From assembly GCF_014641075.1 (NCBI RefSeq), contig NZ_BMHP01000001.1, positions 682,001-746,000 of the forward strand: a stretch of 64,000 bases of DNA. Reading direction: 5' to 3'. This document shows positions 46,789-54,355 of the stretch, piece after piece. Position 1 is the stretch's first letter. Each line of letters opens with the position of its first letter. Both the position numbers and the translations under genes were made by a program. Source of the DNA: Paenibacillus nasutitermitis. GTDB lineage: Bacteria; Bacillota; Bacilli; Paenibacillales; Paenibacillaceae. Under the pieces are notes generated by a model. It saw only the letters and a list, made by a program, of their open reading frames with translations. It had not been told where the DNA came from and did no database searches.

Positions 46789-48979
46789 AGGGATCAAGCG
46801 CAATCGAATCATTATCATCGCTGCAGGGGCGGTACTTTCCATTGTCTGTCTGGTCTGGATTGTCCGGCTGCTGACGGCGGACGCAGTATCGGCAAAGCTG
46901 GATATTCCTTCATATCAGCCCGTTTATCTGGCTGCCGACGGGGGCGCGGTTTGGCAGCCCGGCGAGCGTGACAGTCAAGGTTTTGCAGCCGCAGCGCAGA
47001 ATGGCCGTTACCGTTTATCGGTTCATCCCGGTACTGGACAATTGAAAATAACCGATCTTCAGACCGGAGATAGCTGGTCAAGCAATCCTAGTGCGGAGGA
47101 GGCGATGAAGGAGAAGGTAGCCGGTACGCTGCGGACCAATGTGGAATCGACTTTCATCGTGGAATATTTCGAAAAAACCAAAATTCAGCGGCAGGTGGTC
47201 AACGCGCTTGATCCCAGCGTTACGATGGCCGTTACCGCCCTCAAATCGGGGGTTGCCGTCCATTATGAAGTCGGCAAAGCGCAGCTTTCCTTCAGCATTC
47301 ATTATGAAATAACGGACGATGGCCTGCAGATGTCCATTCCCGGCAAAAGCATAAAGGAAGAGGGTATTTTCCGTATTCTGTCCATCGAGGCGCTGCCGTT
47401 CTTCGGCGCCGCCGGCAGCAAGGAATCCGGCTATTTGTTTGTGCCGGACGGACCCGGCGGACTGATTTATTTTCCGGCCCGCAAGGAGCTTTCAGGCAAA
47501 GGCTACAATCAGGAGGTGTACGGACCGGAAATTACGAACCGGGTGGGTGACGACTACAGCAATAACCAGTCCGTGGCCCTGCCTGTATTCGGTATGAAAA
47601 AAGGGGAGCAGGCTTTTCTGGCGGTCATTGCCGCAGGCGAAAAATCCGCGGTTATACGGGCTCTTCCTTCGGGAGTCGTCAGCTCCATGAACACCATTCA
47701 TGCCAAATTCGTGTACCGTCAGGAATATGACCGCAGGCTGAATCTGAGCGGCAGGTCGGTACGGGTATTTCAGGACCAATTGCTGCTGCAGGACCGTGTT
47801 GTCCGTTACTATTTTCTGTCGGGGAAGGAAGCTGGATATGCGGGGATGGCTCGAACCTACCGCCGGGACCTGATTGAAACGATGCAGCTGCCCGCCAGGA
47901 TAGACCCGCAGCAGCAAACGGGGCTGGATTTGACACTGATCGGCGGAGATACGGTTTATTATGGCGGGCACCGTTACGAGAAGGCAACCACCTTCAAGCA
48001 GGCGGAGCAGATCATTACGGAGCTGAAAGCTGCCGGGGTTGAGCGGGTCAGGGTGACCTATGAAGGCTGGCAGGCAGGAGGAACACTGAACCCGGATAAA
48101 AAATTCCATCCCGAATCGAAGCTCGGCGGATCGGGAGGGCTGCAGGCTTTTGTAGACCAGGCGCACAGGTTGGGCTATAAGGTCAATCTGGACACCGATC
48201 TGGTAACAGCGGACACATCCTTTACCTCCTTGCCTCCCAAAACCTATGGCATACGGGCCGTGGAAGAAGATGTGCTTTTCCGCTACGAGAATTTTTATCT
48301 GAATCCCAACATTTCCTACAATCTGGCTGTGGATCTTATTGCCGGCGCCAAGCGTTATGGCATTGACGGCATACGGTTTAATTGGCTGGGTGAGCTGGTG
48401 TTCAACGACTATAACCCGGCTTACGCCTACACCCGGGACGATACGGCTTATCTGTACCGCAATATCCTGAAGCGCACGCAGGAGGAACTGGGCTACAGCG
48501 CTGTAAATGCCGGCAACGCCTACGCGCTGCCCTATACGAGCAGCATTCATTCTTTAACGGCCGATTCCAGCTATTCGTATGCGGTTGATGAAACGGTGCC
48601 TTTCTATCCGATGGTGCTGCACGGCAGCATCCCGTATTCGCTCACACCAGCCAATCTGCGGGATGATTACGAGCTGGAATTTCTGAAAGCGATCGAATAC
48701 GGCTCGATCCCCTCCTTCATTCTCACCTATGAGAGCAGCCGGGTCTTGATGGAAACGCTCACCTGGGGCATTTACAGCAGTACATTCACGCAATGGAAAG
48801 ACGATCTTATCCGGGAATATAGGGACTTTGAGCAGTTGTCTCCGATCCATGACCAGCCGATGACCGATCATTACCGTCGCTCGCAAGGGGTTTATGTGAC
48901 TGAATACGCTAACGGCATGGCTGTCATTGTCGATTACAACCGCAGGTCGTTCCAGGTGGAAAGGATGGGAGACCTATGA
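46781..48979 (+). CDS. DUF5696-like membrane-anchored protein, possible glycosidase (cassette 2)
   Basis: About 732 residues from the TTG at 46781, with AAGGAGGTGG seven bases upstream and an overlap with the end of the NHL/Yip1 gene. One membrane segment (about 7-26, IIIIAAGAVLSIVCLVWIV) and a beta-rich domain (about 65-370) precede a barrel-like domain (about 375-715). Positions shared with the cassette 1 paralogue include YEGW, LDTDL, NWLGELVFNDYNPAY, NAGNAY, HGSIPYSL and KAIEYGSIP. The retained acidic residues in LGE and DYN are candidates for catalysis. The assignment as a hydrolase is inference. Its stop overlaps the ATG of permease C. Confidence 0.68.
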   Translation: MAKGIKRNRIIIIAAGAVLSIVCLVWIVRLLTADAVSAKLDIPSYQPVYLAADGGAVWQPGERDSQGFAAAAQNGRYRLSVHPGTGQLKITDLQTGDSWSSNPSAEEAMKEKVAGTLRTNVESTFIVEYFEKTKIQRQVVNALDPSVTMAVTALKSGVAVHYEVGKAQLSFSIHYEITDDGLQMSIPGKSIKEEGIFRILSIEALPFFGAAGSKESGYLFVPDGPGGLIYFPARKELSGKGYNQEVYGPEITNRVGDDYSNNQSVALPVFGMKKGEQAFLAVIAAGEKSAVIRALPSGVVSSMNTIHAKFVYRQEYDRRLNLSGRSVRVFQDQLLLQDRVVRYYFLSGKEAGYAGMARTYRRDLIETMQLPARIDPQQQTGLDLTLIGGDTVYYGGHRYEKATTFKQAEQIITELKAAGVERVRVTYEGWQAGGTLNPDKKFHPESKLGGSGGLQAFVDQAHRLGYKVNLDTDLVTADTSFTSLPPKTYGIRAVEEDVLFRYENFYLNPNISYNLAVDLIAGAKRYGIDGIRFNWLGELVFNDYNPAYAYTRDDTAYLYRNILKRTQEELGYSAVNAGNAYALPYTSSIHSLTADSSYSYAVDETVPFYPMVLHGSIPYSLTPANLRDDYELEFLKAIEYGSIPSFILTYESSRVLMETLTWGIYSSTFTQWKDDLIREYRDFEQLSPIHDQPMTDHYRRSQGVYVTEYANGMAVIVDYNRRSFQVERMGDL

Positions 48980-49872
48980 GCGCTGAGGTCCGGGCTAGTC
49001 GCAAAGCCAGAGCATTCTACAGATGGAGAGGGCATGCAGTCGGATACCTGTTCATGCTACCCTGGCTGATTGGATTCTGCGCCTTCATGGCTTTCCCGAT
49101 CGGCTGGTCCTTATATCTCTGTTTCCAGAAGGTAAGCCTGTCCGGTGCGGGGCTGTTCAACTATCAATATGTCGGGCTGCAGAATTTCAAGGACGCCTTG
49201 TTCAAGGACAATGAATATACGATTCAAATGATTGCTTTCTTCCAGCAGATGATTCTGATGCTGCCCATCATTATTATTTTCGCCCTGCTTGTGGCGATCC
49301 TGCTTAACCAGAATTTCAAAGGGCGGTTCGTGTACAGGGCGATCTTCTTCCTGCCCGTCATCTTCTCGACCGGTCAGGTGCTTAATGAGTTGTTCCAGCA
49401 GGGAGCCGGCGATGTGCCGTTTCTCTCACAGTATGGCGTCGATTCACTGGTCAAAGCCAATTTCAGCGGAGCGCTGGCGGATACCGCTGCGGATATTCTG
49501 GGCAAAATCATCCTGATTTTGTGGTCGTCGGGGGTGCAGATTCTGATCTTTATCGCCGGTTTTCAGACCATTTCCAAATCAATCTATGAAGCGGTGCGGA
49601 TCGACGGGGCTTCGCCGTGGTCGAGCTTCTGGAAAATCACGCTTCCCGGCATCAAGCCGTTCATCGGGCTTAATCTGCTTTATACGATGGTCGATTTGTT
49701 CACCTTTCCGTTCAACCCGGTTATGGCGCAGATCAAAAGCAATATGTTCAATATCTCGACAGGATACGGTTATGCAAGCGCACTGGCATGGTTTTATTTT
49801 CTGCTTATCGTGATCCTGCTTGGGCTGATTCTGTGGTTCATGGGCAGCTCGAACAAGGAAAGGAGGTCATGA
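48976..49872 (+). CDS. ABC sugar importer permease C (cassette 2)
   Basis: 298 residues, six membrane segments, EAA loop YEAVRIDGASPWSSFWKITL. The ATG overlaps the stop of the DUF5696 gene (ATGA). Compared with cassette 1 the N-terminus is slightly longer and basic. It is the partner of permease D, three bases downstream. Confidence 0.87.
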   Translation: MSAEVRASRKARAFYRWRGHAVGYLFMLPWLIGFCAFMAFPIGWSLYLCFQKVSLSGAGLFNYQYVGLQNFKDALFKDNEYTIQMIAFFQQMILMLPIIIIFALLVAILLNQNFKGRFVYRAIFFLPVIFSTGQVLNELFQQGAGDVPFLSQYGVDSLVKANFSGALADTAADILGKIILILWSSGVQILIFIAGFQTISKSIYEAVRIDGASPWSSFWKITLPGIKPFIGLNLLYTMVDLFTFPFNPVMAQIKSNMFNISTGYGYASALAWFYFLLIVILLGLILWFMGSSNKERRS

Positions 49873-49875
49873 AAT

Positions 49876-50853
49876 ATGAAAGCCGATGCGCTCGTCAGGG
49901 AATATTCCCGTCAGGCCCGTACTCTGCTCAGCGGCAGAGGGGCGCAGAGAGTGAAGCTGCTGCTGATGGGTCAGCACACGAATGACGGCCTGTTTGCCAA
50001 ACTGTTCATCTATTTCATGCTCTCCATTATCGCCTATCTCTACCTGCAGCCGTTCCTGTATATGATCTCGACGATGCTCAAGACGCTGCCCGACCTGTTG
50101 GATCCCACCGTACAGTGGATTCCCAGGTCCCTGGAATGGAGCAATCTGGAACGGGCGCTCAAAGGCATGCACTATTCCCGCTCGCTGCTCTATACTTTGA
50201 CGCTGGCAGTCATCCCTTCTTTCATCCAGGTATTGATCTGCTCGGTTACCGGCTATGCGCTGGCCCGGCTGCCGTTTCCCGGCAAAAATCTGTTTTTTGC
50301 CCTGATTCTGCTTACTTTCCTTGTCCCTCCGCAGATTATTATCATTCCGCTCTATGTGATCTACAGCAAGCTGGGCTGGCTGAATACGCCGCTTGTGTTC
50401 ATCGTACCTGCCCTGTTCGGGCAGGGGCTGAAGAGCGCGCTGTTCATTATTATTTTCCGGCAGTTTTTCCAGTCGCTGCCCAAAGCGCTGGAGGAGGCGG
50501 CGATGATCGACGGCGCCACCATGTTCCGATTATTCTTTCGCATCATCCTGCCGCTGTCGATCCCGGCTTGCCTGGTTGTATTCCTGTTCTCGTTTGTCTG
50601 GCACTGGAATGAAAGCTACCTGTCTTCGATGTTTCTGTCGCAGGATTTCACGCCCTTGTCGATCCGGCTGGCGAATCTGGAGACGGAAATATTCGGCAGG
50701 GAACCCACCATGGAAATGCTGGCGGTCAATCCCATTACGGAAGGCACGAAGATGGCCGGCGCCTTTCTGATCGTATTCCCGCCTCTGCTGGTGTATATGA
50801 TTGCCCAGCGCTGGTTTGTCGAAGGCATCGAGCGTACCGGACTTGTGGACTGA
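49876..50853 (+). CDS. ABC sugar importer permease D (cassette 2)
   Basis: 325 residues, CUT1 MalG-like, EAA loop EEAAMIDGATMFRLFFRIIL. AAAGGAGG lies shortly before the ATG. It ends RWFVEGIERTGLVD, matching the end of the cassette 1 homologue. Like that gene, it is followed by a short gap before the binding lipoprotein. Confidence 0.88.
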   Translation: MKADALVREYSRQARTLLSGRGAQRVKLLLMGQHTNDGLFAKLFIYFMLSIIAYLYLQPFLYMISTMLKTLPDLLDPTVQWIPRSLEWSNLERALKGMHYSRSLLYTLTLAVIPSFIQVLICSVTGYALARLPFPGKNLFFALILLTFLVPPQIIIIPLYVIYSKLGWLNTPLVFIVPALFGQGLKSALFIIIFRQFFQSLPKALEEAAMIDGATMFRLFFRIILPLSIPACLVVFLFSFVWHWNESYLSSMFLSQDFTPLSIRLANLETEIFGREPTMEMLAVNPITEGTKMAGAFLIVFPPLLVYMIAQRWFVEGIERTGLVD

Positions 50854-50991
50854 GCGGAGCGTGACCGGTGTCATCTCGTCTTGCAGAATTTGAGTTGATT
50901 CTTTAAGGGAGGTGTTGGCTGGCGAATCAATTAGTGGGGGAATTTGACGCGCAAGCAATGGTTCACGAAGCAAACAATGGGAGATGAGACA

Positions 50992-52416
50992 ATGAAAACG
51001 AGAAAAAGGGCATTATGGTCTTTGGTTATCCTGCTTCTAATCGTCATGACGACGGCTGCCTGCTCAAGCGGCAATAATAAAGGCGGCAATACGAAGAACG
51101 AACCGGTCGCGCCGGCAGACACATCCGCCAACACGAAAGGTGAAGGCAATAAGGCTGAAGGGGAAGGGGATAAAACAGACCCGCCTGCCGCTGAGAGCAA
51201 TGATCCGGTTACGCTGCGTATGGTCGTGTGGGGCCCGCCGCTCTGGACGGAAACGATCCCTGCCAAGTTTCAGGAGAAATACCCGAATATCACGCTCAAG
51301 GTTGAAAAAATCGATGGCGGCGACAACGCATCCGTCCTGGAGAAAATCACGGCGCTCAGCGCAGCGGGCACCCCGGCAGATCTGACCTGGATTCCAGCCA
51401 TTCCGGGATTTATGAAAGACGATCTGCTTGTTGACCTCGGACCTTACATGGAGACAGATCCCGTGCTCTCTAAGGCGCAGTTCTCCGATTCCGTGCTGGA
51501 TGTCATGAAGTGGAAAGGGAATCTGGTTGCTCTGCCGAGGGCGATGGATGCATATTTTATGTTTGTCAACAAGGATCTGCTCGCCAAGCATGGCATGGAT
51601 ATGCCGACCAAGGACTGGACGTGGGATGAGTTCCGCGAAATGGCCAAGAAAGCGACCGATCCCAATGCCGGCGAATATGGCATTGCTCCGGGCGTGTTCA
51701 ACTATCAGGCGCAGGCGCAGGCTTACGCGGTATCAAACGGGCTTGCTCCGAATCTGAGCTTCATGGACGAGAATTGGAATCAAAGTCTGCTCACGGATCC
51801 CAAGGTGCTGTCCGCTGTCCAGTGGGTTGCCGATCTCGGCTGGGTCGACGGTTCGCGTCCCAATGATGAACAATCCACCAAAGCGGGCGTCGATCCCGCT
51901 GGCTGGGGCAGCTGGGTTACTGGGAAATTCGCCTTCGACATCATGGGACAATGGGAAGGTGCAAGCCGCAAGGAAGCCGCGAAGTTCGACTGGGATCTGC
52001 TCCCACTGCCCAAGGGCACAGTCAGCCAGGCCGGTTATAACGGCATCTCTCCAATGGGCATTCTCAAAGGCTCGCCGAATGTCGATGCTGCCGTCAAGTT
52101 TCTCTCCTGGCTGGTTTCCGAGGACGGACAGCGGGTGCTGATGTCGGACGGTAATATTCCGCTCACTTCCGATCCCCAGATGTGGGATGAATTAACGCAG
52201 ATTGAAACCTGGAAAGGGAAAAACATCAAGGATGCGGTTACGCAGGAATGCTGCATGAACCGGACACTCATCGGCGAAGAGAAATATATCAACTGGTTTG
52301 ATGGCGAGATCGGCGGGATTATTAAGAACGGCGGCGATCTGAGTATTTTCCAACGGAAAGCGACGGAGTTTAATACGTATACGACGCAGCTGCGGAAGGA
52401 GCTTGGTCTGGAGTAG
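50992..52416 (+). CDS. Lipoprotein sugar-binding protein (cassette 2)
   Basis: About 474 residues. The lipobox TAAC places the lipidated Cys at residue 24, followed by a charged linker to about residue 65. The family-1 binding domain starts VTLRMVVWGPPLW and has GTPADLTWIPAIPGFM, DAYFMFVNKDLLAKHG and GKFAFDIMGQWEG. ATG 50992 is the start that places the signal peptide correctly; the frame extends upstream to 50944 without signal features. It should supply permeases C and D of cassette 2. No clear T-run terminator follows. Confidence 0.87.
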   Translation: MKTRKRALWSLVILLLIVMTTAACSSGNNKGGNTKNEPVAPADTSANTKGEGNKAEGEGDKTDPPAAESNDPVTLRMVVWGPPLWTETIPAKFQEKYPNITLKVEKIDGGDNASVLEKITALSAAGTPADLTWIPAIPGFMKDDLLVDLGPYMETDPVLSKAQFSDSVLDVMKWKGNLVALPRAMDAYFMFVNKDLLAKHGMDMPTKDWTWDEFREMAKKATDPNAGEYGIAPGVFNYQAQAQAYAVSNGLAPNLSFMDENWNQSLLTDPKVLSAVQWVADLGWVDGSRPNDEQSTKAGVDPAGWGSWVTGKFAFDIMGQWEGASRKEAAKFDWDLLPLPKGTVSQAGYNGISPMGILKGSPNVDAAVKFLSWLVSEDGQRVLMSDGNIPLTSDPQMWDELTQIETWKGKNIKDAVTQECCMNRTLIGEEKYINWFDGEIGGIIKNGGDLSIFQRKATEFNTYTTQLRKELGLE

Positions 52417-52507
52417 AGGGGGGACGTGGTTGGTTTGGAGGGGTCGCAGGGACGAGGCTGAGGTCAAGGTCAAGGCTAAGGCTAAGGTCAAGGTCAAGGC
52501 ACGCTCC

Positions 52508-52630
52508 GCATGCGGAAACTTCTTCCGATCGCTGTTGTAGCCGGATTTCCTCATTATATAAATGAGTCAAAGGTCGAAATCCGGCTACAAAGGCGAACGC
52601 TTCGCTTCTCCAGAATGCTTCCGCCCGCTA
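52508..52630 (+). repeat. Structured intergenic repeat element, copy B
   Basis: The borders match copy A: GCATGCGGAAACTTCTTCCG on the left and TACAAAGGCGAACGCTTCGC on the right. The inner stem TTGTAGCCGGATTT (52535-52548) pairs perfectly with AAATCCGGCTACAA (52577-52590). Compared with copy A the stem bases differ but pairing is kept, for example TACCCC/GGGGTA against TAGCCGG/CCGGCTA. The loop is shorter than in copy A and lacks the second stem. Confidence 0.75.
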
Positions 52631-52747
52631 CGCGCTTCCCCACTCACCACCAACCACTAATTTAAAATGCCCTTTGGCCCGGAGCCAGTGGCTTTGCCAG
52701 GCCGAGTTCTCAAGTGCAAGATCAATTTCGAAATCCAATGCATGAAC

Positions 52748-52807
52748 CACACCAAAAGCCAAACCAAAAGCCAAACCAAAAGCCAAACCAAAAGCCAAAC
52801 CAAAAGC
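52748..52807 (+). repeat. Tandem array of a 12-base unit
   Basis: Five direct copies of ACCAAAAGCCAA follow each other without change and then degrade (ATCAATTC). There are no spacers, so it is not a CRISPR array. It lies about 120 bases upstream of the fucosidase start and is probably a slippage-prone minisatellite. Confidence 0.85.
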
Positions 52808-52926
52808 CAAATCAATTCAATAGAGCAAGGGTCAAACCAAGACATTTTGAATAGATCAGAACCAAGATCAGAACCAATGCAGAACCAAGAGCAATGGCAA
52901 AACATTATAAAGAATGGGGGATATGA

Positions 52927-54144
52927 ATGACCGAAGCCAAACCTACCAAACAACAACTCGCCTGGCAAGACATGGAGCTCGGCATGTTTTGTCACTTCGG
53001 AATCAATACGTTTTATGATCAGGAATGGGGGGATGGCTCGGAGGACCCTGGACGCTTCAATCCCCAGTCCTTCGATCCCCGGCAGTGGGCCGATGTGGCG
53101 AAGAAAGCCGGATTTCAATATCTGATTCTCACAGCCAAACATCATGACGGTTTCTGCCTGTGGCCGACCGCCACTACAGACCATTCCGTGAAGTCCAGTC
53201 CCTGGAAAGACGGGCAAGGCGATATTGTCCGCGAGGTATCGGATGCCTGCCGGGAAGCCGGCATCGGATTCGGACTTTATCTGTCGCCCTGGGACCGGCA
53301 CGAGCCCTGTTACGGGGATAAGGAAGCTTATGATACGTTCTACTGCCGCCAACTGACCGAGCTGCTTACGGGTTACGGTCCGCTTGTCGAGGTCTGGTTT
53401 GACGGGGCGGGATCGGAAGGGCGGGAGTACGACTGGGCAAGCATTATTGCCCTGGTGGACCGGTATCAGCCAGATGCCATGGTATTCAATATGGGAAGAC
53501 CCACTATTCGCTGGGTGGGCAATGAGGATGGCGTTGCTCCTTATCCCTGCTGGAATTCGGTCAAGACGGCCCGTCTCAGCATGTTTACGGATTCCATCGC
53601 AACCTGGCTGCCCGATACGCCGGAATGGCTGCCGGCGGAATGCGATGTTCCAATTCGCAAGCTGCATTGGTTCTGGCACCCGGACGATGAGGAGCAGCTG
53701 AAATCTCTGGATGAATTAAAGGATATTTATTACCGTTCTGTCGGACATGGAACCAACCTGCTGCTTAATCTGTCACCGGACAGCAGGGGATTGCTGCCTG
53801 ATCTTGATGTTCAGCGCGTGAACGAGCTTGGGCATTGGATCCGTGAAAGCTTCGACCAGCCTATTGCGGCGGTCTCCGGTGAAGGAATCTCGCTCCTCCT
53901 GCCTCTGGAGCAGGAGCGGAACCTCCATCACGTTCTGCTGATGGAGGATCTTACCGGAGGAGAACGGATAAGAGAATATACGCTGGAAGCCCGCAGCAGG
54001 GGAGAATGGAGAACCATCACCACGGGTACGGCTGTCGGACATAAGAAAATTGAATGTCTGGATGCTGTTCAGGCAGACTGTCTGCGTCTTACCATAACCG
54101 CATCGGTAGATATTCCAATTATCCGTCAATTTTCCTGTTTTTAA
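52927..54144 (+). CDS. Cytoplasmic GH29 alpha-L-fucosidase
   Basis: 405 residues, no signal peptide. The GH29 barrel (about 1-315) has CHFGINTFYDQEWG, LILTAKHHDGFCLWP, YLSPWDRHEP and VEVWFDGAG, in which D159 is the expected nucleophile. A short beta-sandwich tail (about 325-405) follows. The EWG/NTF and FDPRQW segments resemble subfamily B enzymes, which prefer alpha-1,3/1,4-linked fucose next to branched sugars. It should release fucose from imported oligosaccharides. Its catalytic domain is closely related to that in the secreted enzyme at 57295. Retaining mechanism and L-fucose specificity are family knowledge, not shown here. Confidence 0.87.
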   Translation: MTEAKPTKQQLAWQDMELGMFCHFGINTFYDQEWGDGSEDPGRFNPQSFDPRQWADVAKKAGFQYLILTAKHHDGFCLWPTATTDHSVKSSPWKDGQGDIVREVSDACREAGIGFGLYLSPWDRHEPCYGDKEAYDTFYCRQLTELLTGYGPLVEVWFDGAGSEGREYDWASIIALVDRYQPDAMVFNMGRPTIRWVGNEDGVAPYPCWNSVKTARLSMFTDSIATWLPDTPEWLPAECDVPIRKLHWFWHPDDEEQLKSLDELKDIYYRSVGHGTNLLLNLSPDSRGLLPDLDVQRVNELGHWIRESFDQPIAAVSGEGISLLLPLEQERNLHHVLLMEDLTGGERIREYTLEARSRGEWRTITTGTAVGHKKIECLDAVQADCLRLTITASVDIPIIRQFSCF

Positions 54145-54355
54145 CTTCAGGGCGGTAGGAGTAAGGGGTTTCTCTGCCGAACTCCTGATATAGCAATCGC
54201 ATCCTGTCTTTATTGCACCCGCCGTGCCGGCATCGTGACCAGTCACCAATCGGCAAGTATTATGGGAGGTGATGAACAAGTGATGATATAACGATTTCAA
54301 TCGGATAGCTGCGACCCGTCACACGCGATTCCACGTGGAAATGAGGAATGTGGAC

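Larger units (their letters stand above)
52417..52926 (+). other. Long intergenic gap with short repeats and a structured element
   Basis: This 510-base gap between the cassette 2 lipoprotein and the fucosidase contains no believable gene. It holds a degenerate six-base tandem array (about 52456-52499, units AAGGTC or AAGGCT), copy B of the structured repeat, and the 12-base tandem array. The frame 52667-52930 that spans the array encodes mostly TKSQ repeats and has no ribosome binding site. GGGGGATATGA upstream of 52927 serves the fucosidase. Confidence 0.6.

Noticed and set aside
52748..52807. Possible CRISPR array
   Set aside because: Units are 12 bases, directly abutting, with no spacers and no cas genes nearby.
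52667..52930. Plus-strand frame of 87 codons with TKSQ repeats
   Set aside because: The repeats come from the 12-base tandem array; there is no ribosome binding site and no fold beyond low complexity.
54145..54355. Short leader gene between the fucosidase and the beta-helix gene
   Set aside because: A GGGAGGTG site occurs near 54264 but is followed by a stop after three or four codons; nothing else supports a gene.
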